A model generated the notes under the pieces. It did no database searches, was not told where the DNA came from, and saw nothing but the letters and a program-made list of their open reading frames with translations. The position numbers and the translations under genes are program-made. Below, piece after piece: positions 56,496 through 64,000 of a stretch of 64,000 bases of DNA (position 1 is the stretch's first letter; every line of letters starts with the position of its first letter). The DNA is taken from contig JBNKHG010000048.1 of the NCBI GenBank assembly GCA_050290225.1, positions 9,842 to 73,841 on the forward strand, written 5' to 3'. Source of the stretch: JBNKHG01 sp050290225 (GTDB taxonomy: Bacteria > Pseudomonadota > Gammaproteobacteria > Pseudomonadales > Cellvibrionaceae).

Positions 56496-58442
56496 GTGAC
56501 AATTCAAGTAATTAAAGTTCCCGATATTGGTGGTGCGGAAAACGTTGACGTGATCGAGGTGTGTATCGCACCTGGTGACAGTGTCCAGGCTGAGCAATCG
56601 CTGCTGGTACTGGAAACAGACAAGGCCTCCATGGAAGTGCCTTGTCCGGAAGCGGGCAAAGTGGTCAGTGTCAGGGTTAACGAAGGTGACACGGTGTCGG
56701 AAGGCGATGCCATTGTTGAGCTGGACGTGGCCGACGGGTCAGCGGTCGTTGAAGAGGCGCCGCTTGACGCTGAGGCAGCAGCGGTAGAGCAAGCGTCAGC
56801 GCCTGAAGCTGTGGTAGAGTCTGCGCCTGTGCCGACTGGCACCGTTGCCACCGATATGCCGATTGTGATTCCCGACCTGGGTGGCGCCGAGGATGTAGAC
56901 GTGATTGAAGTCTGCGTCTCCGTTGGCGATCACATCAATGAGGGCGACTCCCTGATCGTTCTGGAAACCGATAAGGCGTCGATGGAAGTGCCGGCGCCAG
57001 CATCGGGTGAGTTGATCGAACTGACGGTGAGCGAAGGTGATAAGGTTTCCGAAGGCATTACCATCGGTACCTTGAAAACCGAAACCGCTGCATCTGCAGC
57101 AGCTGTGCCTGCTCCGGCAGCGCCGGCTGCGGCAGCTGTTGCCGAGTCCGCCTCCGAACCGGCTGCGGCCGATATGCCGATTCTGATTCCCGATCTGGGT
57201 GGCGCCGAGAACGTGGATGTGATTGAAGTCTGCGTTTCAAAGGGTGATCAGATCAGTGAAGGGGATTCCCTGATCGTTCTTGAAACCGACAAGGCGTCGA
57301 TGGAAGTACCGGCTCCCGCTTCGGGAGAGTTGATCGGCCTGACTGTACGTGTCGGCGATAAAGTTTCCGAAGGCTTCAACATCGGCACACTGAAAACACA
57401 AGCTGCTGCAGCGCCTGCTGCACCCTCGGCAGCGCCTGCGCCCACTGCGAAAGCTCCGGCAGCGAAAGCCCCGGTTGCTGCGCAAGCGGCCCAGACCGCT
57501 CCAGCGGCTGCAGTGCCGGGCGCAGAAGGTAAAAGCGGCGACATTTACGCTGGTCCGGCGGTACGCAAGCTGGCACGCCAGCTGGGTGTCGATCTGGGCG
57601 AAGTTAAGGGCACTGGGCCTCGGGGTCGCATGACCAAGGATGATGTGCGCAACTTCGTCAAACAGGTGATAGCCGATAAAGACAAACGCCAGGTAACGGG
57701 TGGATCGGGTATTCCTCCGGTGCCGGAAGTGGACTTCTCTCAATTTGGCCCGGTGGAAATGGTGAAGATGAGCAAGATCAAAAAGCTCACCGCCGCCAAT
57801 ATGAGCCGCAACTGGTTGAATGTGCCCCACGTGACTCAGTGGGATGATGCCGATATCACCGAGCTGGAAGCCTTCCGCAAGGATATGAAAGCGGAAGCGG
57901 AAAAACGCGGTACGAAATTGACGCCGTTGCCGTTTTTGTTAAAGGCCTGTGCCGCCGCCTTGCGCGCGGAGCCCAACTTTAACGTTTCCATGCATGCCGA
58001 CGGCGAGCACATTGTACAGAAGGACTATGTCCATATCGGTATCGCAGCCGATACGCCGGCGGGTCTGATGGTGCCAGTATTACGGGACGTGGATAAGAAA
58101 GGCCTCTGGCAGATTGCCGACGAAGTTAATGAACTGATCAAGAAGGCGAGAGATGGCAAGCTTACGCCGCGAGACATGCAGGGCGGTTGTTTTACCATCT
58201 CCAGTCTCGGCGCTATGGGTGGCCATGGTTTTACCCCCATTGTCAATGTGCCGGAAGTGGCCATCCTGGGAGTATCCAGGGCGCAGGTCAAGCCGGTATG
58301 GAACGGCAGCGAATTCGAGCCGCGTAATATGCTGCCGCTGTCTCTGTCATATGACCACCGCGCTATAAACGGAGCGGACTGTGGCCGCTTCTTCACCTAT
58401 TTGGTTTCTGCAATAGCCGATATCCGTCGCTTATTGCTGTAA
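56496..58442 (+). CDS. aceF: Dihydrolipoyl acetyltransferase, three lipoyl domains
   Basis: E2 core of pyruvate dehydrogenase, moving acetyl groups to CoA. 648 residues with three lipoyl domains, each with ETDKASMEVP (lipoyl lysines about 43, 160 and 266) joined by Ala/Pro-rich linkers. A peripheral-subunit-binding domain follows (about 354-388, GPAVRKLARQLGVDLGEVKG). The acetyltransferase domain ends with the catalytic DHRAINGADCGRF (His about 621). GTG start behind AAGGAG. Domains 2 and 3 are nearly identical, pointing to internal duplication. Confidence 0.97.
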   Translation: MTIQVIKVPDIGGAENVDVIEVCIAPGDSVQAEQSLLVLETDKASMEVPCPEAGKVVSVRVNEGDTVSEGDAIVELDVADGSAVVEEAPLDAEAAAVEQASAPEAVVESAPVPTGTVATDMPIVIPDLGGAEDVDVIEVCVSVGDHINEGDSLIVLETDKASMEVPAPASGELIELTVSEGDKVSEGITIGTLKTETAASAAAVPAPAAPAAAAVAESASEPAAADMPILIPDLGGAENVDVIEVCVSKGDQISEGDSLIVLETDKASMEVPAPASGELIGLTVRVGDKVSEGFNIGTLKTQAAAAPAAPSAAPAPTAKAPAAKAPVAAQAAQTAPAAAVPGAEGKSGDIYAGPAVRKLARQLGVDLGEVKGTGPRGRMTKDDVRNFVKQVIADKDKRQVTGGSGIPPVPEVDFSQFGPVEMVKMSKIKKLTAANMSRNWLNVPHVTQWDDADITELEAFRKDMKAEAEKRGTKLTPLPFLLKACAAALRAEPNFNVSMHADGEHIVQKDYVHIGIAADTPAGLMVPVLRDVDKKGLWQIADEVNELIKKARDGKLTPRDMQGGCFTISSLGAMGGHGFTPIVNVPEVAILGVSRAQVKPVWNGSEFEPRNMLPLSLSYDHRAINGADCGRFFTYLVSAIADIRRLLL

Positions 58443-58562
58443 ACCAAAGTGGCGACCTTTGCGGCGAACACCATGGTCGCGGAGGTTGTTGCACCCGTCG
58501 CCAATCCGGGACTCTCCCGATCGGCGGCATCCTTTGCTGTATTGGATTTTCCGTCCATTTCA

Positions 58563-58591
58563 CCGGCACAAGTGATTGTGCCGGTTTTTTT
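58563..58591 (+). terminator. Rho-independent terminator after aceF
   Basis: CCGGCACA pairs with TGTGCCGG around a 6-nt loop, followed by seven T. It ends the aceEF transcript. Confidence 0.93.
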
Positions 58592-58697
58592 ATGTCCGCT
58601 GCCTGGGGTCAGTTTCCTGCTTCAGTGCTAGGCTTGTCTACAGAGGGGCCGTTTTAGCGAACAAGGCCCGGCGTTCGAAGCGAAGTGTCAGGCACTC

Positions 58698-58985
58698 ATG
58701 GATCAAATTCCCTACGATGCGGCAGTCATCAAAATGATGATGGAGCAAATGGTCCGGAAGGGTATTCCGAGAGCGCTGAAGATCAAAGACAAGGTCACGC
58801 GGGGTGAGTTGCTCAACGAATTTGATCTTGCATTCCTCGGAGATGTATCCACAGACCTTGCCAATATCAAACCCATTGCAGACCGCAATCCCGAATATCA
58901 GTCAGTTGTTTTGCGGATGGTGCAATTATTTAAGGAAATTGCGGACAAGGCGCTTGAGAATGAGTTGGCCGGTAAAGACGGTTGA
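58698..58985 (+). CDS. Small helical protein of unknown function
   Basis: 95 residues, charged, no membrane segment or Cys. It starts MDQIPYDAAVIKMMMEQMVR and continues with GELLNEFDLAFLGDVSTDLA; predicted all-helical. No family recognised. The ribosome-binding site is weak. It is isolated between the aceF terminator and the ECF sigma locus; the coding frame is supported mainly by length and composition. Confidence 0.6.
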   Translation: MDQIPYDAAVIKMMMEQMVRKGIPRALKIKDKVTRGELLNEFDLAFLGDVSTDLANIKPIADRNPEYQSVVLRMVQLFKEIADKALENELAGKDG

Positions 58986-59035
58986 TTGATTTACGGGAAG
59001 TGGATGTCTTTCCGGTAGGCTGGGCAGGCGTTCCC

Positions 59036-59067
59036 GCCGACCGGTACCCGTTGGGTCACCGGTCGGC
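59036..59067. terminator. Perfect hairpin downstream of the small helical gene
   Basis: GCCGACCGGT pairs with ACCGGTCGGC around a 12-nt loop, followed by AAATTT. Position suits transcript end for the gene at 58698, but the T tract is short. Confidence 0.5.
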
Positions 59068-59222
59068 AAATTTGACGGAATCACCGACATCAGTCACTTT
59101 TGATTCTGAAATCCATTTGGAGGCCTTCCAGCGCGCGATTAAATGGCAGCTGAAGATGGTGAAAAAATGCTTGAACATGATACAACTGTCATGACCTCTC
59201 CAACTCCAGCCCTTCTCCACCA

Positions 59223-59251
59223 ATTCCCAAAACGCCCGGCAAAAACGTCTA
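59223..59251 (+). promoter_or_regulatory. ECF-type promoter of the sigma gene
   Basis: ATTCCCAAAAC, a 12-bp spacer, CGTCTA. The same two blocks with the same spacing precede the receptor gene (61166-61194). CGTC-type -10 elements are typical of ECF sigma factors, so the sigma factor probably activates its own gene. It lies about 130 bp before the start codon. Confidence 0.65.
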
Positions 59252-59382
59252 CAGTATAAGAGCATGGTTTAACCGGCCCTTCCCGGCGGCTGCCAGGCGC
59301 CCCTGTGCGGGCGCCGCTGTGAGTCCGGCTTGTGGAAATTGTGAAAAGATCCGCAAGTCATTGATTCGGTGGGAGATAATAA

Positions 59383-59955
59383 GTGCATATAAAGAAAAAA
59401 GGCGAGGATGTGAGCCTGCCGGAGACGGGGTCCGGCGAGGGCTGGTCGCCTACGCCTGGCGGGGTGCGGGGATTGTTTGAGCAGCATTACAGGTCGCTGG
59501 TTCACTTTTTGATGAAAAAACTGGGTTCGGAACAGGAAGCCCAGGACATCGCCCAGGACGCGTTCGCCAAGTTGCTCGGCCTGGGGGATGACAAAGTGGT
59601 GACACATCTGCAGGCCTACCTGTTCCGCGTCGCCAACAACCTGGCGATCGACCGGATCCGGCAAAAAAAACGGCAGCAGAAAATCCATCAGGAAGTAGCA
59701 CCGTGTGTTGAAGACGAAGCAACGCCGCACCACGGTATAGAAGATGCGGTAGAGGCACGGCAACGCCTGAAATTGATTCAGCACATTTTGGCGGAGCTGC
59801 CGCCTAAATGCCGCATGGCGTTTATGCTGTACAAATTTGAAAACCTGAGTTACCTGGACATTGGTAACCGAATGAAGGTAACGGAAAGTATGGTGCGCAA
59901 ATACGTTCTGCGAGCCATGCGCTACTGCGCGGAAAGACTGGATGCGGAACTATGA
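59383..59955 (+). CDS. ECF sigma factor, FecI-like
   Basis: 190 residues. Sigma-2 region (about 31-100): LFEQHYRSLVHFLMKKLGSE, QDIAQDAFAKLL, LFRVANNLAIDRIRQKKR. Sigma-4 region (about 125-182): ELPPKCRMAFMLYKFENLSY, IGNRMKVTESMVRKYVLRAM. An extra 25-residue polar N-terminus precedes them. GTG start behind GGTGGGAGA. Its stop overlaps the start of the anti-sigma gene by 4 bp. Expected to be released by the anti-sigma when the receptor binds its ligand. Confidence 0.95.
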   Translation: MHIKKKGEDVSLPETGSGEGWSPTPGGVRGLFEQHYRSLVHFLMKKLGSEQEAQDIAQDAFAKLLGLGDDKVVTHLQAYLFRVANNLAIDRIRQKKRQQKIHQEVAPCVEDEATPHHGIEDAVEARQRLKLIQHILAELPPKCRMAFMLYKFENLSYLDIGNRMKVTESMVRKYVLRAMRYCAERLDAEL

Positions 59956-61142
59956 CTGGCTCATCGAAAGGCAAGGAACCTGATTCGTTGTTATCGCGCC
60001 TGAAGCGCTGGTGTAGCGCCAGGGCAGGCGATGGTCACGTGTACGACGAAGCGGCGGAGCATTTCCTGCGCCTGCAGGAAGAGCAGGTCGACCTGGAGGA
60101 CTGGCAGACCGTTCAGGGATGGCTGTCCCAATCACACGAAAACCAGCGGGTAATGGGAAGCATGGATCGGCTGTGGCGCGACCTGGAAAAAATGGACGGG
60201 CTCCCCTGGCCGGACGAGGAAGACTGCCTGGCCGACAACTACGATGGCCGGCGGCCGCTACCCATACCCCAGGCGCGGCAACGCGGCAACCAAACCCGAA
60301 CAGCCGACAAGCGCGATAGCCACAGCCGCGGCTGGCAGATCGGGTTGTCCCTGTCGGGCGCCGTCTCCGCCTGCCTGTTGGCCGTGTTATTCCTGGCTCC
60401 CATGCTGACTTCGCCCAAGGTATATCAGACCGCCATCGGCGAACACCGGCTGTTCACATTGGAAGACGGCTCGCAAATGCTATTGGGCGGAAAAACGCGC
60501 GCCCGGGTCGATTACGCAGCCGACGTCCGGCAGATCTATCTTGACAGCGGCGAGGCGCTGTTCACCGTTGCCAAAAACCGACAGCGGCCGTTCCTGGTCT
60601 CATCCGGCAACGCCAACGTGGTTGCCGTCGGCACCCAGTTCAATGTCCGGCGGTTGGGCCGGGACGTCCTGGTCTCGGTGGTTGAAGGTATCGTCAACGT
60701 ATCCAACGAGCCCATCGCCGAATACAAACGGAAAAAACTGGTGAAAGTGGTCTCCGAACTCTCCAGGCCCCTGCTGACAAAAGCGCTGCCGGAAAAAGCC
60801 ACCCGGCTGACCGTCGGTCAGCAAATCAAACTGAGCCCCGAAAGCACCGAGAAAGAGGTGAAAACCATCACCAACGATGAAGCGCTCGCCTGGCGCGACG
60901 GGCGCCTGCTTTATTCCGGAAACCCATTAAGCGCCGTGATCGCCGACGTCAACCGCTACCATAACCGGCCGATCCGCATCCTGGATGATGACATTGGCCA
61001 ACTCATATTCTCTGGTACGGTGCGTGAAGACGAGATTGAAGACTGGCTCAACGGCCTGCAAACCGCATTCGGCCTGGAAGTGATTGCCACTGATGAACAA
61101 GTGATTATCAAAAAAGGTAAAAACCGAGTAATAAAAAAATAG
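59952..61142 (+). CDS. FecR-like anti-sigma factor
   Basis: 396 residues, single-pass inner-membrane regulator. Cytoplasmic anti-sigma part with DUF4880-type helix (EAAEHFLRLQEEQVDLEDWQ), membrane helix at about 129-152 (IGLSLSGAVSACLLAVLFLA), FecR domain (TAIGEHRLFTLEDGSQMLLG), and a C-terminal secretin/TonB-N-like segment (PLSAVIADVNRYHNRPIRIL, FSGTVREDEIEDWLNGLQTA) that contacts the receptor. The middle domain has a longer insertion than short FecRs. Confidence 0.94.
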   Translation: MTGSSKGKEPDSLLSRLKRWCSARAGDGHVYDEAAEHFLRLQEEQVDLEDWQTVQGWLSQSHENQRVMGSMDRLWRDLEKMDGLPWPDEEDCLADNYDGRRPLPIPQARQRGNQTRTADKRDSHSRGWQIGLSLSGAVSACLLAVLFLAPMLTSPKVYQTAIGEHRLFTLEDGSQMLLGGKTRARVDYAADVRQIYLDSGEALFTVAKNRQRPFLVSSGNANVVAVGTQFNVRRLGRDVLVSVVEGIVNVSNEPIAEYKRKKLVKVVSELSRPLLTKALPEKATRLTVGQQIKLSPESTEKEVKTITNDEALAWRDGRLLYSGNPLSAVIADVNRYHNRPIRILDDDIGQLIFSGTVREDEIEDWLNGLQTAFGLEVIATDEQVIIKKGKNRVIKK

Positions 61143-61165
61143 CTCGATTAAAAAAAACAAAAAAC

Positions 61166-61194
61166 ATTCTCAAAACCTACGCGACATTCGTCTA
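61166..61194 (+). promoter_or_regulatory. ECF-type promoter of the receptor gene
   Basis: ATTCTCAAAAC, 12-bp spacer, CGTCTA, followed by ATACAGTAAGA; matches the sigma-gene promoter (59223) in both blocks except one base, with identical spacing. It overlaps the left arm of the inverted repeat at 61176. Confidence 0.68.
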
Positions 61195-61270
61195 ATACAG
61201 TAAGAAGACCAGCGATGAAAAGAAAAAAAGGCTTCTTCACAATAATTTCTAAAACGATATGTCGCGTAGG
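61176..61270. promoter_or_regulatory. Inverted repeat enclosing the receptor leader
   Basis: CCTACGCGACAT (61176-61187) is perfectly complementary to ATGTCGCGTAGG (61259-61270). The right arm ends in the AGG of the AGGAG ribosome-binding site used by ATG 61281. A second, inner pair AAGAAG (61202-61207) and CTTCTT (61232-61237) nests inside. The left arm lies upstream of the expected start from the ECF promoter, so the full hairpin would form only in read-through RNA from the anti-sigma gene. Confidence 0.6.
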
Positions 61271-61280
61271 AGAAAAGACC

Positions 61281-63866
61281 ATGACAGCTGTAAACGCTGC
61301 TTTCAATACAATTGCACGATCCTCCAAAACGTTACCGCTCGCCGTTAGCCTATGCTTGTCAAACGGCCCCCACGCGGAAGAAAGCCAGGATCTCTACCGC
61401 TTCCTGATAGAACCCCAGCTCCTGGAGCAGGCACTGCTCAAATACGCCGACCAATCCGGCGTACAGGTACTGGTAAAAACTGAAGACATCCAGGGCCTGC
61501 GCTGCGAAGGCGTATCCGGCACGCTGAGCCGGGAAGACGCCATTAAAAAACTGCTGACCGGCTTCAATTTGAAATATGTTTTTACTGCGCAGAATACGCT
61601 GGTGATTAAAAAGGAAGAAAAGCAAGCGATGTCTGTTAAGAGGAATATTTTGACGGCGGTGATTGGGTTTTTGGTTGGGGCAGGTGGAGTGCACGATGTC
61701 CTGGCTCAGTCCGGTAACGACGGGGCGGTGCAAAAGAAAGTGGCGCTGGAAGAAATTCTGGTAACCGCCACCAAAAAAGGCCGTGCTGAAAACGTCCAGG
61801 ATGTTCCAGTTTCCATCACGGCACTGGGTGAAAACCAACTGGACGCCATGCAATTCGAAAGCATTGCCGATATTGGCTACAAATTCCCCAATGCCACGCT
61901 GAAAGAATCGCACTATGGGCCAGGTCAAGCGTTCTTTTTTATACGCGGTGTGGGAGTTACGCATTCTGCGGCAACGGTGGATCCCTCCGTGGGCTTTACC
62001 CTCAATGGCATGCCTTTCGGTGTAAGTGTGGGTGCGACCATGGACAGTTTTGATCTGGAATCACTGGAAGTACTTCGCGGCCCCCAGGGAACCCTTTTTG
62101 GCCGCAATACCACCGGCGGTGTGGTCGTCGTGCGCACCAAGCGGCCCACGGGCGAGTTCGGATTTGAAGCTCAGGGCACGCTGGGCTCCTATGATCGTCG
62201 TGATATCGCCGTCGGCATCGAGAATGCCCTGGTTGAAGACAAGCTGGCCGGCAGGTTGGCCCTCATGTACAAGGATCATGACGGTTACTACAAAAATGCA
62301 AACGGTGGTGATCGTATCGGTGAAGCGGAAACCCAGATTATTCGGCCCACCCTGGTATTCACGCCGTCGGATACCCTGGATATCACCCTGTTTACCGAAT
62401 ATGGCGAGCGTGATGGGGATCAGACTCCCACACGCAATCTGTATGACGGTGAAACAACCTTTAGTAATGGTATTCCAGGTTTTTTACCGCCTTATATTCC
62501 GCCCAGTGATGACTTGCGGGTGTTGGATCATGGTTTCCCCGGCCGTTTCTACCAGGAATGGTGGCATACCATCGCTGAGGTGAACTGGAATGTGGGGCCG
62601 GGCGTGCTCACTTCCGTGACGGGGTATCGGGAGGTTGAAGTGGAGACATCCATTGATATTGATGGCTCATCAACTTTTGCGGTTATCCATTATGGGCCAG
62701 CATTTTACGAGCAGGATCAATTCAGTCAGGAAATCCGCTATGCGGTGGACGTTAGCGAGCGGTTCAATATCACCACCGGCCTGTTCTATTTTGATCAATC
62801 CTATAATTCCCATAGAATATTGGATATTTTTGGCAATGTTGATCGTGGGCTCGGTTTTATGGACCACGACACCTACGCGGTGTTTGCGCAGGGCGATGTC
62901 CGGTTGGCCGAAGACTGGGTGTTAACCCTGGGTGGCCGATACGGTAAGGAAAACAAGCATATCCTTGATGCAACAACCGCGGGTGGCGGTTGTGAACAAG
63001 ATCCCGGAGATGCCGCCCGCAATGTTAATTGTAATTACGATTTTGAAGATAGTGAAAGCTGGGAGAACTTCAGCCCCAAAGTGGGCCTGCAATGGGTGAT
63101 CAACGATACCACCCAGGCCTATGCTTCCTGGACCAAGGGGTTTAAGAGCGGTGGTTACCTTGACGATGCAGATGAACCAGCCGGTGTCGGGCCCTATGAT
63201 GAAGAAACGGTAGAAGCCTGGGAAGTCGGCCTGAAAACCGACCTGCTGGATGGCAAGCTACGCATGAATCTGGCGGCCTTCTTCAATGACTACACGGATA
63301 TGCAGCGTTTTGTCATTTCTACCCTCCTCATTGATGGAGAAGTTAAGGCTATCAATAACGTAGAAAACGTCGGTGGCGCGGAGGTGATGGGGTTTGAAGC
63401 CGAGGTGACCTGGCTGGCGACAGAGAGCTTGACGTTAATCGGTAATCTGGGGCTGATGAGCAATGATATTAAGGAGTACAACGGCCTGGATGTTGATAAC
63501 GATGGCGTGCCGGACCCGGAACTGGCCAAGGATAATGAGCTGGCACTCATACCCGAGGTGACCTATAACCTGGCGATCGCTTATGACATTCCGCTGCCCA
63601 TTGGGGAGCTCTCCCTGAGAAGTGATTATGCCTATACCGGAAAGCGCCCCGGTGACGACATTAACGGTCTCTTCCTGGATCCCTACCGCTCTTTGAATCT
63701 GAGTGCCACCCTGGCCACCCACGACGGGCATTACCGCATATCCTTATTCGGGAAAAATGTACTGGATGATGTATCACTAGAGTCAGGTGGAAAGAGTTCA
63801 TTTTCTGCTGGCGGTAATCCAAACAAGCCGCGCACCTGGGGTGTAGAGCTGAAATACGACTTTTAG
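61281..63866 (+). CDS. TonB-dependent receptor with STN signalling domain
   Basis: 861 residues from ATG 61281 behind AGGAG; ATG 61215 in frame lacks a good site. Signal peptide to about 32 (LPLAVSLCLSNGPHA), STN domain 36-112 (LLEQALLKYADQSGVQVLVK), then unexpectedly a second signal-peptide-like segment from Met117 (VKRNILTAVIGFLVGAGGVH, DVLAQ). TonB box near EEILVTA (158-164), plug (QDVPVSITALG, VLRGPQGTLFGRNTTGGVVV), and a 22-strand-type barrel ending LKYDF. The barrel type resembles Caulobacter/Sphingomonas-like receptors. Substrate unknown; signals to the FecR/FecI pair. Confidence 0.94.
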   Translation: MTAVNAAFNTIARSSKTLPLAVSLCLSNGPHAEESQDLYRFLIEPQLLEQALLKYADQSGVQVLVKTEDIQGLRCEGVSGTLSREDAIKKLLTGFNLKYVFTAQNTLVIKKEEKQAMSVKRNILTAVIGFLVGAGGVHDVLAQSGNDGAVQKKVALEEILVTATKKGRAENVQDVPVSITALGENQLDAMQFESIADIGYKFPNATLKESHYGPGQAFFFIRGVGVTHSAATVDPSVGFTLNGMPFGVSVGATMDSFDLESLEVLRGPQGTLFGRNTTGGVVVVRTKRPTGEFGFEAQGTLGSYDRRDIAVGIENALVEDKLAGRLALMYKDHDGYYKNANGGDRIGEAETQIIRPTLVFTPSDTLDITLFTEYGERDGDQTPTRNLYDGETTFSNGIPGFLPPYIPPSDDLRVLDHGFPGRFYQEWWHTIAEVNWNVGPGVLTSVTGYREVEVETSIDIDGSSTFAVIHYGPAFYEQDQFSQEIRYAVDVSERFNITTGLFYFDQSYNSHRILDIFGNVDRGLGFMDHDTYAVFAQGDVRLAEDWVLTLGGRYGKENKHILDATTAGGGCEQDPGDAARNVNCNYDFEDSESWENFSPKVGLQWVINDTTQAYASWTKGFKSGGYLDDADEPAGVGPYDEETVEAWEVGLKTDLLDGKLRMNLAAFFNDYTDMQRFVISTLLIDGEVKAINNVENVGGAEVMGFEAEVTWLATESLTLIGNLGLMSNDIKEYNGLDVDNDGVPDPELAKDNELALIPEVTYNLAIAYDIPLPIGELSLRSDYAYTGKRPGDDINGLFLDPYRSLNLSATLATHDGHYRISLFGKNVLDDVSLESGGKSSFSAGGNPNKPRTWGVELKYDF

Positions 63867-63904
63867 GTGCGACACGAAGTCGCTGGGAAGAGTTGTCCCA
63901 CTCA

Positions 63905-63935
63905 TTATTCTCCTCAATTATTTTGAGGAGAATAA
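63905..63935. other. Perfect 13-bp hairpin after the receptor gene
   Basis: TTATTCTCCTCAA pairs with TTGAGGAGAATAA around a 5-nt loop. It is followed by GTTAACGGG, not a T run. The right arm contains GAGGAG, a strong ribosome-binding-like sequence that the stem would hide; terminator or translational control are both possible. Confidence 0.55.
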
Positions 63936-64000
63936 GTTAACGGGACCACCCGTGCCACCGGGTGACGCTAGGCTTCTGAATAAAGAGCGAGGCTGACAAT

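Larger units (their letters stand above)
58986..59382. other. Intergenic region before the ECF sigma gene
   Basis: About 400 bp without a supported gene. It contains a strong hairpin at 59036-59067 and the ECF-type promoter at 59223-59251. A 70-codon frame at 58982 runs across the hairpin and is not called. Confidence 0.65.

Overview
The window looks like a chromosomal segment of a free-living, aerobic gammaproteobacterium, probably a marine or Cellvibrionales/Pseudomonas-like lineage. This rests on the gene set: SlyX, BepA, pitrilysin, SixA, YciH, a homodimeric-type AceE with a three-lipoyl AceF, the PA2779/PA2778 pair, and FecI/FecR/TonB-receptor signalling. The assignment is inferred from gene content only. 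I recognised no rRNA, tRNA, CRISPR array, prophage or insertion sequence.

Positions 1-22350 form a purine-degradation and glyoxylate-salvage island. On the minus strand, xdhA-xdhB-xdhC-allB (xanthine dehydrogenase, its maturation factor, and allantoinase cut by the window edge) convert xanthine to urate and open the allantoin ring. Divergent from them are a Tsx-like outer-membrane channel and a three-gene proton-translocating transhydrogenase (pntAA-pntAB-pntB). After a D-Ala-D-Ala dipeptidase gene comes an IclR-family (AllR-like) regulator and a GlcG/HbpS-like gene. Then follows gcl-hyi-glxR, a terminator-like hairpin, and glycerate kinase-pyk: glyoxylate to tartronate semialdehyde to glycerate to 2-phosphoglycerate, with pyruvate kinase closing the route. 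An NCS2 purine permease and an adenine deaminase complete it. A shared TGACA-N4-TGACA element lies in both main control regions (xdhA/tsx and gcl) and is a candidate regulon operator.

Positions 22380-30100 hold small or poorly characterised genes (ABM-domain protein, PA2779/PA2778 pair, DUF4126-SHOCT protein, an EAL-domain phosphodiesterase) plus asnS. Positions 30100-38900 carry dnaE, accA, a tight three-gene envelope operon (retropepsin-like lipoprotein, inactive transglutaminase with a multi-TM tail, ATP-grasp ligase) and sixA. Positions 38990-53220 hold housekeeping and envelope genes, including a potassium-channel-like protein with a zinc ribbon, a Leu/Glu-type dehydrogenase, a serine hydrolase, slyX, a YiiX-like hydrolase, bepA, a TusA-like protein, an AI-2E-family permease and pitrilysin. 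Then come aceE-aceF.

Positions 59220-63870 form a cell-surface-signalling unit: ECF sigma factor, FecR-like anti-sigma and TonB-dependent receptor. The same 29-bp-spaced promoter pattern precedes the sigma gene and the receptor gene. The receptor carries a second internal signal-peptide-like segment, and its ribosome-binding site lies in one arm of a perfect 12-bp inverted repeat.

Period-7 tandem repeats (CTTGNNN/CAAGNNN units) occur at four intergenic sites, and a period-15 repeat forms the C-terminus of the PA2778-like protein.
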